Source: Hyphomicrobiales bacterium
GTDB lineage: Bacteria > Pseudomonadota > Alphaproteobacteria > Rhizobiales > Phreatobacteraceae
DNA length: 64,000 nucleotides
Direction: 5' to 3'
Assembly: GCA_017304475.1 (NCBI GenBank)
Contig: JAFKKV010000018.1
Span: 1-64,000, forward strand
Part shown: positions 44,061 to 53,065 of the stretch, piece after piece
Layout of the letters: every line of letters begins with the position of its first letter
Numbering within the stretch: position 1 is the first letter of the stretch
The notes under the pieces: generated by a model
Database searches by the model: none
What the model was told of the DNA's origin: nothing
The model's input: the letters and a program-made list of their open reading frames with translations, nothing else
Made by a program: the position numbers and the translations under genes

Positions 44061-44096
44061 AAAAAAGTGCGGTCGCCTCGGGGCAGAGGCGACCGC
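44061..44096 (-). terminator. Intrinsic terminator downstream of the GtrA gene
   Basis: Read on the minus strand, GCGGTCGCCTC pairs perfectly with GAGGCGACCGC over 11 bp around a 6-base loop (stems 44069-44079 and 44086-44096), followed shortly by TTTTTT (44066-44061). It lies 96 bases beyond the stop codon of the gtrA-type gene. Confidence 0.85.
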
Positions 44097-44104
44097 GACA
44101 ACGG

Positions 44105-44159
44105 ATGGCTGACCCGGGGGGCTGGACCAGCCATGGGACGGAGGTTCAGAAGAACCTCC
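44105..44159. other. Further hairpins in the gap after the GtrA gene
   Basis: GGAGGTTC (44140-44147) pairs with GAACCTCC (44152-44159) around AGAA. An ATGGCTG/CAGCCAT pair encloses 44105-44134. With the adjacent terminator this makes a highly structured ~100-base 3' region, which could be a long 3' UTR or a small RNA. No function is evident. Confidence 0.4.
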
Positions 44160-44191
44160 TGTGACAGTTACGCCGGCCCGGACGCGCTGGA

Positions 44192-44686
44192 TCACCGGCG
44201 CGGCGTGTCCTTGGCGGATTTCGCGCCGGGAAACACGATCAGCCGGGTCATGGCGAAATTGGTCACGAAGGCGAAGCCGATCGGCACGATGGCGGCAAGC
44301 GTCAGCGGCAGGTAGCGCACGGCCACCAGGAAGCTCAGCACCTCGACGACAAGCCCGAGCGTGCCCGATGCGACGAAGCGTCCATAGGTGGCCCAGGCGA
44401 GCCGCCGGCCGCTTTCCGCGGCAAAGGTCGTCATCGTGTTGAGCACATAGGAATTGGTCACAGCGACGGCCCAGCCGACCGCCTTGATGACGCCGAGCGC
44501 CGCATCCGACGTGCCGAGGCCAAGCGGGATCAGCACGACCATGGTCAGGCCCACCGTGATCACGTAATTGACCAGCGCGTTGACCACGCCGACGAGACCG
44601 AAGGAGACGAATTTCGGCGCTTCGCGTGCTACGAAACCGAAAAGCCTGGCCCCCAGCGGCCGATCCTGTTGCCTGTCGTTCATCAT
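44192..44686 (-). CDS. GtrA-family membrane protein
   Basis: A protein of about 164 residues with four predicted transmembrane helices: FVSFGLVGVVNALVNYVITVGL, AALGVIKAVGWAVAVTNSYVLNTMTTFA, GRFVASGTLGLVVEVLSFLVAV, and LAAIVPIGFAFVTNFAMTRLIVF. This is the GtrA fold; members are thought to flip undecaprenyl-phosphate-linked sugars or take part in surface polysaccharide glucosylation. N-terminal start at ATG 44686 (or 44683). It is divergent from a GT2 glycosyltransferase gene of the GtrB/DPM type, its usual functional partner, with ~125 bases between the starts. Confidence 0.88.
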   Translation of the reverse strand: MMNDRQQDRPLGARLFGFVAREAPKFVSFGLVGVVNALVNYVITVGLTMVVLIPLGLGTSDAALGVIKAVGWAVAVTNSYVLNTMTTFAAESGRRLAWATYGRFVASGTLGLVVEVLSFLVAVRYLPLTLAAIVPIGFAFVTNFAMTRLIVFPGAKSAKDTPRR

Positions 44687-44811
44687 GGGGCCGTGGTCTA
44701 CACGCTTTTGCGTCACGAAACAGCCGGCTTGGAGGAGCATGTCTTCACGCAGCCGTGAAGACGGTGCATGATTGTGGAATGTTCAGGAATGGCCGGGGAC
44801 CGCCGAATACG

Positions 44812-45864
44812 ATGACTGCGAATGACGGGCGCGTAATTGCCTTCCCCGGAGCCGACGCTCAGCCTTTCGGCCTGACCATCGTCGTGCCGGCCTACAATGA
44901 GGCCGAGGCGCTGCCGCATACCCATGCCAAGCTGCTCGCTTTGGCGCGCCTGCTGAAGGAGACGCGTGGGCTCTCGGTCGAACTGCTCTATGTCGACGAC
45001 GGCTCGCGCGACGGCACGCTGGCGGTCGCCCGCGGCCTCAAGGCCGAGGGGGCGGATGTCCAGATCGTCTCGTTCTCGCGCAATTTCGGCAAGGAGGCGG
45101 CTTTGCTCGCCGGCCTCGACCAGGCCCGCTACGGCGCCGTCATGTTCATGGATGCCGACGGCCAGCACCCGACGGCGGTGGCCGAGACGCTGATCGGCCA
45201 CTGGCTGGACGACGGCTACGACGTCGTCTTCACCTACAAGGCGCACCGGCGCGACGAGCCGAGGCTGCGCACCCTGTTCGTCAATGCCTTCTATGGGCTG
45301 GTCAATGCCGGTGTGCGGCAGAAGATTCCGGCCGATGCCGGCGACTTCCGTCTGCTGTCGCCGCGCGCCGCCCAGGCGCTGCGCCATCTGCCGGAGCGCG
45401 GCCGCTTCTTTAAGGGTCTGTCGAGCTGGGTCGGGTTTCGCCAGATCGGCGTGCCCTATGAGCCGGATCCGCGCCGCCAGGGCGAAGCCAAGTGGAGCTT
45501 CCTCGGCCTGCTCGCCTTTTCGATCGAGGGACTGACCTCGTTTTCCATCGTGCCGTTGCGCATGGCGAGCCTGTTCGGCGCCATTCTGGCGACCATCGCC
45601 TTCGTCTACGGCCTCGTCATCATGGCCGAGACCCTGGTCTTCGGTCATGTCGTGCCGGGCTATCCTTCGCTGTTCGTCGGCATGATGTTCATCGGCGGCG
45701 TTCAGCTTCTGATGATCGGCGTGCTCGGCGAATATATCGGCAAGATCCTGTCGGAGCTGAAGGGCCGGCCGGTCTATCTGATCGGCGAGCATCTGCTGAA
45801 GCGGGCCGCCGACAATCCCGCCAGCACCGACAAGGCCGGCGGCGCCGCGCATCAGTCGGACTGA
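44812..45864 (+). CDS. Family 2 glycosyltransferase, GtrB/dolichyl-phosphate-mannose-synthase type
   Basis: A protein of about 350 residues. The GT-A domain begins LTIVVPAYNEAEALPHTHAK, with the donor-binding DDGSRDGT and the metal-binding DADGQHP (VMFMDADGQHP). Its C-terminal third has two membrane helices (VPLRMASLFGAILATIAFVYGLVI and YPSLFVGMMFIGGVQLLMIGVLGEYIG). This is the GtrB/ArnC-like layout: it would attach a sugar to undecaprenyl phosphate at the inner membrane. Start is ATG 44812; ATG 44779 in frame is possible. Its stop shares a base with the next gene's start (TGATG), so the two are translationally coupled. Confidence 0.9.
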   Translation: MTANDGRVIAFPGADAQPFGLTIVVPAYNEAEALPHTHAKLLALARLLKETRGLSVELLYVDDGSRDGTLAVARGLKAEGADVQIVSFSRNFGKEAALLAGLDQARYGAVMFMDADGQHPTAVAETLIGHWLDDGYDVVFTYKAHRRDEPRLRTLFVNAFYGLVNAGVRQKIPADAGDFRLLSPRAAQALRHLPERGRFFKGLSSWVGFRQIGVPYEPDPRRQGEAKWSFLGLLAFSIEGLTSFSIVPLRMASLFGAILATIAFVYGLVIMAETLVFGHVVPGYPSLFVGMMFIGGVQLLMIGVLGEYIGKILSELKGRPVYLIGEHLLKRAADNPASTDKAGGAAHQSD

Positions 45865-46652
45865 TGAAGCGCCTCGTTCTCTGCGCCGACGATTACGGCT
45901 TGAGCCCCGGCGTGTCGCTGGCGATCCGCGAACTGGCCGCCGCGCGGCGGCTCAACGCGACATCGGTCATGACGGCGGGCCCCGACCTGCGCGCGGAGGC
46001 CGCAAGCCTCCTGGCCTTGGCTGTTCCGGGGTTCCAGATCGGCCTGCATGTCACCCTGACCGGCGGGCTCGACCCCCTGACCCGGCCGGCATTGCCGCGG
46101 TTCTTCGGGCTCACCGGTCTGATGCTGCGCTGTTTCACCGGTGCCATCGACCGGGCGATGCTGGCCGCCGAAATCGAGGCGCAATTCGCCGCTTTCGTCG
46201 AGGCCTTCGGGCGCGCGCCCGATTTCATCGACGGGCACCAGCACGTTCACCTGCTGCCGGTCGTGCGCGGGCTGGTGCTGGAGGCGGCGCGCCGCCACGC
46301 CCCGGGTGCCTGGCTGCGTCAATGCCATGGCGCGGGCGAGGGCCTGAAGGGCCGGATCATCTCGGGGCTGTCGGGTGGATTGGTCGCCGATGCCCGCGCG
46401 GCCGGCTTCGCCACCAATCCCGGCTTCTCCGGCGCCTATGAGTTCGATCGCGCCACTGGTTTCGCCGAGATCTTTCCGCGCTTCCTCACCGGGCTGCCCG
46501 ATGGTGGCCTGGTAATGGTCCATCCCGGCCATGTCGACGACGCCTTGAAGCGCGTCGACCCGGTTCATCAGCCGCGCGCCGTGGAATTCGCCTATCTGGC
46601 CGGTGACCGGTTCCCCAAGGCCCTGGCGGCGGCGGGCTTCGCGCTCGGCTGA
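45864..46652 (+). CDS. YdjC/ChbG-family carbohydrate deacetylase
   Basis: A 262-residue protein of the YdjC superfamily of sugar deacetylases. The N-terminal metal-site motif LVLCADDYGLSPGVS, the segment GLHVTLTGG, and FIDGHQHVHLLPVV are the three standard metal/catalytic blocks. Relatives remove N-acetyl groups from chito-oligosaccharides, or from hopanoid precursors (HpnK). Its one-base overlap with the GT2 gene suggests the substrate is the lipid-linked sugar made by that enzyme, for example a GlcNAc-phospholipid. That is an inference. No other hopanoid genes are present in the window. Confidence 0.88.
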   Translation: MKRLVLCADDYGLSPGVSLAIRELAAARRLNATSVMTAGPDLRAEAASLLALAVPGFQIGLHVTLTGGLDPLTRPALPRFFGLTGLMLRCFTGAIDRAMLAAEIEAQFAAFVEAFGRAPDFIDGHQHVHLLPVVRGLVLEAARRHAPGAWLRQCHGAGEGLKGRIISGLSGGLVADARAAGFATNPGFSGAYEFDRATGFAEIFPRFLTGLPDGGLVMVHPGHVDDALKRVDPVHQPRAVEFAYLAGDRFPKALAAAGFALG

Positions 46653-46671
46653 GGCGCTGCGGCCCCACAAA

Positions 46672-46741
46672 TTGCAAACGATTCCCAAAAACTGTTTGAC
46701 GGCACGGCAAAGCTTCGTCACGTTGATGCAAATGATTTGCA
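46672..46741 (+). promoter_or_regulatory. Two palindromic Fur/Mur-like boxes upstream of the porin gene
   Basis: TGCAAATGATTTGCA (46727-46741) is a palindrome around its central base. A degenerate second copy, TTGCAAACGATTCCCAA, is at 46672-46688, with centres 54 bases apart. TGCAAAT-type palindromes resemble the binding sites of alphaproteobacterial Fur/Mur regulators (iron or manganese), as I recall. They precede the OprB-like porin start at 46765 by 24 bases or more. Metal-dependent control of the porin is inferred, and which regulator binds is not known. Confidence 0.6.
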
Positions 46742-46764
46742 ATTGCGTCTGAGCGGAGTGCGTC

Positions 46765-48219
46765 GTGGGGTTTGCAGTGGGGGCGGCGGAACTGGACGCA
46801 TCGCGAGCCAGGGGTGAAAAAGCGGCGGGCCGGTGGATCGGGCGCAAGGAGATCGGCAGGTGGTCCCGCCAAGTCCTTGCCGGTGCCGCGGCCGTTCTTC
46901 TGTTGGTTCAGGCCATGCCGGCCAAGGCCCAGGGCTGGTCCACGCCGACGGGCGAGCAGGTGCCTGAGAATATCAGGTTCAATGCCCAGCTGACCGAGTT
47001 CATCCAGGGCTATCCGAGCTTCCGGGCACCCTATAGCGGCGACATGAGCCTGCCCGCCGGTGGCATGGGCCGCCAGACCACCAGCATCACCGGTTATCTC
47101 GGCGTCCGTCTGCCCTGGAGCGGCGGCGAATTCTATTTCAATCCGGAGTTTTTCCAGGGTTTCGGCCTGGCCGGGACGGTCGGCATTGCCGGTTTCACCA
47201 ATGGTGACGCACAGAAGGCCGGCAACCGCGTCGGCGTCCTGTCGGTCGCCCGCCTGTTCGTGCGCCAGACCTTCGCATTGGGCCCGGAGACCGAATGGCG
47301 GCCGGGCGATTTCAACCAGCTGGCGGGCTTCGTGCCGACCCGCCGGGTGGTGGTCACGGCGGGCAAGTTTGCCGCGCTCGATATCTTCCAGGCCAGCACC
47401 TATGCCGGTGACCCGCGCCGGCAGTTCTGGAACTGGTCGATCTGGGCGCCCGGGGCCTGGGATGTCGCCGCCGACGTGCGCGGCTATACCCAAGGCGTCG
47501 CCGTCGAGGTCATCCCGGATCCGGCCTGGGCGATCCGCTACGGCGCGCTGCTCCTGCCCTCGCAGCCGAATGGCGGCGAGTTGCCGTTCCGCATGAACAA
47601 TCTCAACCACATCCTGGAGGTCGCCTATCAGCAGCGCTGGTTCGGCCGGCCGGGCGTGATCAAGCCCTTCGCCTTCTATTCGGTCGGCGCCATGGGCAAT
47701 TTCAGCCAGGCGCTCGCCATCAGCGGGGCGGGCGTCCTGACCCCCGACGAGGCCATTGCGACGACGCGTCGTTTCGGCAATCAGAAATGGGGTTTCGGCG
47801 TGCTGGTCGACCAGGAACTGGCCGACAATGTCGGGGCCTTCCTGCGTGGCAGCTGGAGCGATGGCAAGACCGAGACCTTCGCCTTCACCCAGATCGATCG
47901 TTCGGTGTCCTTCGGCCTGAGCTTCAAGGGTGAGCTCTGGGATCGGCCCGGCCATTCCGCCGGCATCGCGGTCGCCCAGAACGACCTGTCGAGCTTCCAC
48001 AAGCAGTTCCTGGCCTCGGGCGGCACCGGCATCATCATTGGCGACGGGCGCCTGCGCTATGGCAGCGAGCGGCTGATGGAGGCCTATTACGAATTGCCGA
48101 TCATCAGGGAGAACCTGTTCGTCGCGGCCAATTACCAGCTCGTCCACAATCCCGCCTATAACCGCGACCGCGCCGGTCCCGTCCATATCTTCGGCATGCG
48201 CCTGCACGCCCGCTACTGA
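46765..48219 (+). CDS. OprB-family outer-membrane porin
   Basis: A 484-residue beta-barrel protein of the carbohydrate-selective porin family. Its N-terminus is unusual: an extended basic stretch precedes the hydrophobic signal core (QVLAGAAAVLLLVQAMPAKA, residues ~36-56), so the GTG 46765 start, which has GGAG upstream, is not fully certain. The mature part contains GYLGVRLPWSGGEFYFNPEFFQGFG, VVVTAGKFAALDIF, FWNWSIWAPGAWDVAADVRGYT and ends in ...FGMRLHARY with a terminal aromatic residue, as outer-membrane barrels do. Members transport sugars or, in a few known cases, divalent metal ions. The Fur/Mur-like boxes upstream and the metal RND genes downstream argue for metal transport. Confidence 0.82.
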   Translation: MGFAVGAAELDASRARGEKAAGRWIGRKEIGRWSRQVLAGAAAVLLLVQAMPAKAQGWSTPTGEQVPENIRFNAQLTEFIQGYPSFRAPYSGDMSLPAGGMGRQTTSITGYLGVRLPWSGGEFYFNPEFFQGFGLAGTVGIAGFTNGDAQKAGNRVGVLSVARLFVRQTFALGPETEWRPGDFNQLAGFVPTRRVVVTAGKFAALDIFQASTYAGDPRRQFWNWSIWAPGAWDVAADVRGYTQGVAVEVIPDPAWAIRYGALLLPSQPNGGELPFRMNNLNHILEVAYQQRWFGRPGVIKPFAFYSVGAMGNFSQALAISGAGVLTPDEAIATTRRFGNQKWGFGVLVDQELADNVGAFLRGSWSDGKTETFAFTQIDRSVSFGLSFKGELWDRPGHSAGIAVAQNDLSSFHKQFLASGGTGIIIGDGRLRYGSERLMEAYYELPIIRENLFVAANYQLVHNPAYNRDRAGPVHIFGMRLHARY

Positions 48220-48454
48220 ATCGGCGGCCGGCACCCGCCGCCGTCAGGGGTTTGCAAGCGGGTAATCAAACTGTCAGGTTGAATGCTTATTGTCGCGCCG
48301 CCGCGGGCCCTGCCTGCGGCCGCGTGGATTCGTGCCATGTGACATGATCGTCGGCCGGATCGTTCGCGACGATCGGGCCGATGGATCGGACATCGGTTCC
48401 CCGGGCCGGATCTCTCGCTTGCCTGGGCGAATTTTCTTGATCGCAGGCGGCGTC

Positions 48455-49756
48455 ATGGATCGATCGAAAACGCGTTGGGCCGGTTTGAGCGACCGCACGG
48501 CGATCATGCGTGTTGCCCGCGCCTTCGGCCTTGCTTCGGTCCTGATCGCTTCGCCGGCAAGCCAGTTGCCGGCTTCCGCCCTCGACCTGTCGTTCATATC
48601 CCGGCTGTTCGGTTTCGGCGGCGAGGCACCGGCCGAAACCTCTGCGGTCGACCGGGTCAAGCCGCGCGACGGCCGTTTCGTCGTCTCGGAAGCGGATTGG
48701 TCGACCTTCGGGCGCGTCGCCGTGGCCGAGACGACCTTCCGCGAACAGGTGGTCACCGAGGGCCGGCTGGCGATTGATGAAAACAGCGCGACGCCGGTCA
48801 TCTCACCCTATTCGGGCCGCACCACCCGCATCAACGTCCTGCCCGGCGACATCGTGCGCCGCGGCCAGGCTCTGCTGTTCTTCGAAGCCAATGACATGGT
48901 TCAGACGCAGAATGACTTCATTGCCGCGATCTCGGCGCTCGACAAGGCGATGACCCAGCTGCGCCTCGCCGAGATCAATGCCAAGCGCCAGGAAGACCTG
49001 CTGGCCGGCCGCGCCGCGCCACAGCGCGACGTCGACCAGGCCCGCGCCGATCTCGATGCCGCGCGGGCCGACCATCGCGCCGCCGTCACCGCGCTCGAGG
49101 CGGTGGAGAACCGCCTGCGCCTGTTCGGCAAGACCGACGCCGACATCCAGAGGTTCCGCGCCGGCCGGCGGATCGATCCCGAAGTGGCGCTGCTGTCGCC
49201 GATCGAAGGCACCGTCGTCTCGCGCAAGATCGGCCCCGGGCAGTTCATCACCGGCGGCGGCGGCGATCCGATTTTCGTCATCGACGATCTCGATACGCTC
49301 TGGCTCAACGCCTATGTCCGCGAGGACGAGGCGCCCCGCGTCACCCGCGGCTCGCTGATCGAGTTTCGCGTGCTGGCCTTCCGCGACCGGGTCTTTGTCG
49401 GCAAGCTCGACTTCGTCGCGCCGTCGATCGACGCCGCTAACCGGCGGCTCCTGGTGCGTGCCACCGTGGCCAATCCGGACCGCGAACTGAAGCAGCAGAT
49501 GTTCGCCAATGTCGCGATCCAGGTCGGCGATCCCGTCAACTCGCCGGCGGTTCCGCGCAACGCCATCATCTATGAGGGTGATGTTGCGCGCGTCTGGGTG
49601 GCCTATCCCGACAAGTCGGTCGAGCTGCGCCGGGTCGCCGTCGGGCTGATCCGCGGCGAGCTGGTCCAGATCACCGACGGCGTGAAGGTCGGCGAAGAGG
49701 TCGTGGTTCGCGGTGCGCTGTTCATCGATCAGATGACCGCGGCCTTCCGTCGATGA
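48455..49756 (+). CDS. RND efflux membrane-fusion protein (CusB/CzcB-like)
   Basis: A protein of about 433 residues, the periplasmic adaptor of an RND efflux pump. After a short basic N-terminus it has a signal-like segment (ARAFGLASVLIASPASQLPASA). The adaptor core shows VISPYSGRTTRINVLPGDIVRRGQ (lipoyl-like half), a coiled coil at ~150-230 (ISALDKAMTQLRLAEINAKRQEDLL), then LSPIEGTVVSRKIGPGQFI and a beta-barrel with DTLWLNAYVREDEAPRV. The lipoyl/P-I-E-G-T-V pattern suits heavy-metal adaptors. Start ATG 48455 is preferred; an upstream-extended frame lacks support. It is followed 34 bases later by the pump gene. Confidence 0.88.
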   Translation: MDRSKTRWAGLSDRTAIMRVARAFGLASVLIASPASQLPASALDLSFISRLFGFGGEAPAETSAVDRVKPRDGRFVVSEADWSTFGRVAVAETTFREQVVTEGRLAIDENSATPVISPYSGRTTRINVLPGDIVRRGQALLFFEANDMVQTQNDFIAAISALDKAMTQLRLAEINAKRQEDLLAGRAAPQRDVDQARADLDAARADHRAAVTALEAVENRLRLFGKTDADIQRFRAGRRIDPEVALLSPIEGTVVSRKIGPGQFITGGGGDPIFVIDDLDTLWLNAYVREDEAPRVTRGSLIEFRVLAFRDRVFVGKLDFVAPSIDAANRRLLVRATVANPDRELKQQMFANVAIQVGDPVNSPAVPRNAIIYEGDVARVWVAYPDKSVELRRVAVGLIRGELVQITDGVKVGEEVVVRGALFIDQMTAAFRR

Positions 49757-49790
49757 TGTCAAGACAGTCCCGCCCAAGGCAGCCCCTGCA

Positions 49791-52700
49791 ATGAATGCCA
49801 TCGTCGAATTCGCCCTGAAGCAGCGGGTGCTGATGGTGCTCGCCTTGGGCGCCATGTGCCTGGTCGGCGCGATCTGCTTCATGCGGCTCAATATCGAAGC
49901 CTATCCCGATCCTGTGCCGCCCATGGTCAATGTGATCACCCAGGGGCGCGGCCTGTCGGCCGAAGAGATCGAGCGCTACATCACCATTCCCATTGAGGGC
50001 GTGACCGCCGGCCTGCAGAACCTCCGGCTGATCCGCACCACCTCGGTTTTCGGCCTGTCCGACGTCAAGCTGCAGTTCACCTATGACGTGACCTACGAGC
50101 TGGCTTTGCAGCGCGTGCTCAACCAGCTCTCCCTGTTGCCACCCTTGCCCAATGGGGCGCAGCCGCAGATTTCGCCGATGAGCCCGATCGGCGAGATCTT
50201 CCGCTACCGGGTGGTCGGGCCGCCCGACTACAGCATCACCGACCTGAAGACGATTCAGAGCTGGATCCTGCAGCGCCGGTTCCGCGCCATTCCCGGCGTC
50301 GTCGACGTGGTCGGCTGGGGCGGCAAGAACAAGACCTATGACGTCTCGATCGACTTCAACAAGCTGCTCGCCTATGGGCTGACGCTGCCCCAGGTCATGA
50401 CGGCCCTGCAGAACGCCAACCTGAATGTCGGCGGCAACACCGTCTCGATCGGCGTCCAGGCCGGCGTCGTGCGCGGCGTCGGGCTGATCTCCTCGGTCGA
50501 CGACCTCAACGACACCTTCATCGCGAGCGTCGGCAATTCCAGCATCCGGGTGCGCGACATCGCCACGGTGACGGTCGGCAATCAGCCGCGCCTCGGCATT
50601 GCCGGCCAGAACAATGACGACGACGTGGTGCAGGGCATCGTGCTGATGCGCCGCGGCGAACAGAGCATGCCGACCATTTTGCGCGTCCAGGCCGAGGTCG
50701 AACGCCTTTCGGCGGGCGGTGTGCTGCCGCCGGGCGTGCGCATCGAGCGCATTTACGACCGCAAGGAACTGATCGACGTCACCACGGCGACGGTGCTGCA
50801 CAGCGCGCTGTTCGGCATCACGCTGATCTTCTTCGTCCAGTGGCTGTTTCTCGGCAATCTGCGCTGCGCCATCACGGTCGCCGCCACGATTCCCTTCGCG
50901 CTGGCCTTTGCCGTCACCATCATGGTGCTGCGCGGTGAATCGGCCAATCTCCTGTCGGTCGGCGCCATCGATTTCGGCCTGATCGTCGACGCCACCGTCA
51001 TCATGACGGAGAATATCTTCAGGCTGCTGGCCGAACGAAGTCACCACAAGCGGGTGCATGGAGTGGTCGAGGACGGCCCGACCGACCTGAAGCGCCGGCT
51101 GCAGACCATTCTCGGCGCCTCCAACCAGGTGGTCACCGCCATCCTGTTCTCCTGCCTGATCATCGTCACCAGCTTCATCCCGCTGTTCACCATGCAGGGC
51201 GTCGAAGGTTACATTTTCGGCCCGATGGCCAAGACCTATGCCTATGCGCTGGCCGGCGGCCTGACGGCGGCCTTCTTCGTCACCCCGGCGCTCGCGGCCT
51301 TCCTGCTGAAGGGCGAGCTTTCGGAACGCGAGACCGCCATCGTGCGGGTGCTGCGCGCGGTCTATGAGCCGCTCCTGGAACGGGCGGTCCGCCGTCGCGG
51401 CGTCACCTTGCTGTTCGCCGCCGGCCTGATGGCGGTGTCGCTGCTCGCCGGCCGCAGCCTCGGGCTCGAATTCCTGCCCAAGCTCGAGGAAGGCAATCTC
51501 TGGATCCGCGCCACCTTGCACCCGACCATCTCGCTGGAAGAGGGCAATAGCTACGCCAACCGGATCAGGCGCATCGTCGCGCAATTCCCCGAGGTCGCCT
51601 CGGTGGTGTCCCAGCAGGGGCGGACCGATGACGGCACCGAGGTCGCCGGCTTCAACAATGTCGAGATGTTCACGCCGCTCAAGCCCCGCGAGCAATGGCG
51701 CGCGGGCGTCGACAAGGCCAAGCTGGTCGAGGAGATCCTGGCGGCGCTGCAGAAGGAGTTTCCCGGCGTCGACTTCAACTTCTCGCAATATCTGGAGGAC
51801 AACGTCTCGGAGGCTGCCTCCGGCGTGAAGGGCGAAAACGCCATCAAGCTGTTCGGCAACAACCTGCAGCAGGTGACCGACTATGCCGAGCGCATCCGCA
51901 AGATCCTCGCCAATGTCCGTGGCATCGACGATCTCGCCGTCTTCACCGTGCTCGGCCAGCCGACCATCGCGATCACCATCGACCGGGTCGCGGCCGGCCG
52001 CTACGGCCTGTCGCCCGGTGACATCAACACCGCGATCCGCACGGCCATCGGCGGCGATACGCCCGGCGATTTCTTCGAACCCGGCAGCGATCGCCGCTTT
52101 CCGATCATCGTGCGCCTGGCGCCGGAATTCCGCCAGACGCCGGAGGCGATCCAGAACCTGAGGATCGGCGTCGCCGACCAGAGCGGCGCCGTGACCCAGA
52201 TCCCGCTGAGCCAGGTGGCCGCGGTGACGCTGGTCTCGGGCGCCTCGACCATCTATCGCGAGCAGCAGCAGCGCTATATCCCGATCCGCTTCAGCGTCCG
52301 CGACCGCGATCTCGGCTCGACCATTTCGGAAGCCCAGAACCGGGTCGCAAGCGAAGTCGCGCTGCCGCCGGGCATGCGCATCGAATGGGCCGGCGAATTC
52401 GAGAACCTGCTGGCGGCCATCGCGCGGCTGCAGGTGGTCGTGCCGCTGACCCTGCTGCTCATCGCCTTTCTGCTGTTCGCCAATTTCAACTCGCTCACCG
52501 ACACCGTGCTGGCGCTGTCGGTCATCCCGCTCGCCATGGTCGGCGGCGTCTTCTCGCTGTTCCTGACCGGCACGCCCTTCGGCGTCTCGGGAGCGATCGG
52601 CTTCATCGCGCTGATCGGCGTGTCGGTGATGGAGGGCATCATCGTCATCACTTATTTCAACCACCTGGTGGCGCAGGGGCGCGAACGCGTGTCGGCGGCG

Positions 52701-52940
52701 ATCGAATGCGGCAAGGTGCGCATGCGGCCGGTGATGATGACCTGCGTCGCGGCCTGCGTCGGCCTGACGCCGGCGGCACTGTCGACCGGCATCGGCAGCC
52801 AGGTGCAGAAGCCGCTGGCCTATGTGGTGGTGGGGGGCGTGCTGGTCGCGCCGTTCCTGATCCTGGTCATCCTGCCGGCGCTGATCGTCATGTTCTCGCG
52901 CCGCGAAAAGGCCGAGGAGAACGAGAACGCGCTGGCCTGA
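49791..52940 (+). CDS. Heavy-metal-type RND efflux pump (CzcA/CusA-like)
   Basis: A 1049-residue inner-membrane proton-driven pump with the standard 12 helices and two large periplasmic loops. Helix 4 carries GAIDFGLIVDATVIMTENIF with D394, D400 and E407, the three acidic residues known from CzcA and required for divalent-cation export. The second repeat has LIGVSVMEGIIVITYFNHLV. Identity as HME-RND is strong, but which metals (Zn, Co, Cd, Ni, Cu) cannot be read. ATG 49791 begins with NAIVEFALKQR, the usual start of HME pumps. The partner adaptor precedes it; a TolC-type channel gene converges on it from the other side. Confidence 0.92.
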   Translation: MNAIVEFALKQRVLMVLALGAMCLVGAICFMRLNIEAYPDPVPPMVNVITQGRGLSAEEIERYITIPIEGVTAGLQNLRLIRTTSVFGLSDVKLQFTYDVTYELALQRVLNQLSLLPPLPNGAQPQISPMSPIGEIFRYRVVGPPDYSITDLKTIQSWILQRRFRAIPGVVDVVGWGGKNKTYDVSIDFNKLLAYGLTLPQVMTALQNANLNVGGNTVSIGVQAGVVRGVGLISSVDDLNDTFIASVGNSSIRVRDIATVTVGNQPRLGIAGQNNDDDVVQGIVLMRRGEQSMPTILRVQAEVERLSAGGVLPPGVRIERIYDRKELIDVTTATVLHSALFGITLIFFVQWLFLGNLRCAITVAATIPFALAFAVTIMVLRGESANLLSVGAIDFGLIVDATVIMTENIFRLLAERSHHKRVHGVVEDGPTDLKRRLQTILGASNQVVTAILFSCLIIVTSFIPLFTMQGVEGYIFGPMAKTYAYALAGGLTAAFFVTPALAAFLLKGELSERETAIVRVLRAVYEPLLERAVRRRGVTLLFAAGLMAVSLLAGRSLGLEFLPKLEEGNLWIRATLHPTISLEEGNSYANRIRRIVAQFPEVASVVSQQGRTDDGTEVAGFNNVEMFTPLKPREQWRAGVDKAKLVEEILAALQKEFPGVDFNFSQYLEDNVSEAASGVKGENAIKLFGNNLQQVTDYAERIRKILANVRGIDDLAVFTVLGQPTIAITIDRVAAGRYGLSPGDINTAIRTAIGGDTPGDFFEPGSDRRFPIIVRLAPEFRQTPEAIQNLRIGVADQSGAVTQIPLSQVAAVTLVSGASTIYREQQQRYIPIRFSVRDRDLGSTISEAQNRVASEVALPPGMRIEWAGEFENLLAAIARLQVVVPLTLLLIAFLLFANFNSLTDTVLALSVIPLAMVGGVFSLFLTGTPFGVSGAIGFIALIGVSVMEGIIVITYFNHLVAQGRERVSAAIECGKVRMRPVMMTCVAACVGLTPAALSTGIGSQVQKPLAYVVVGGVLVAPFLILVILPALIVMFSRREKAEENENALA

Positions 52941-53065
52941 CGGAGATCGGGGCGTGAGCTTGGTCCGGCCGCCGGGGCGTGGGGCGGGCTTTGTCGGGCC
53001 ATGGCCGAGTCGGGCGAATAACCGTCCGCCGGACCCGCTGCGCGCCGTGGATCGGCGCTTCCTGC

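Noticed and set aside
49722-52664. A 980-residue minus-strand frame opposite the RND pump gene
   Set aside because: His/Asp/Arg-rich shadow of a clear CzcA-type gene with all helix-4 residues in the true frame.
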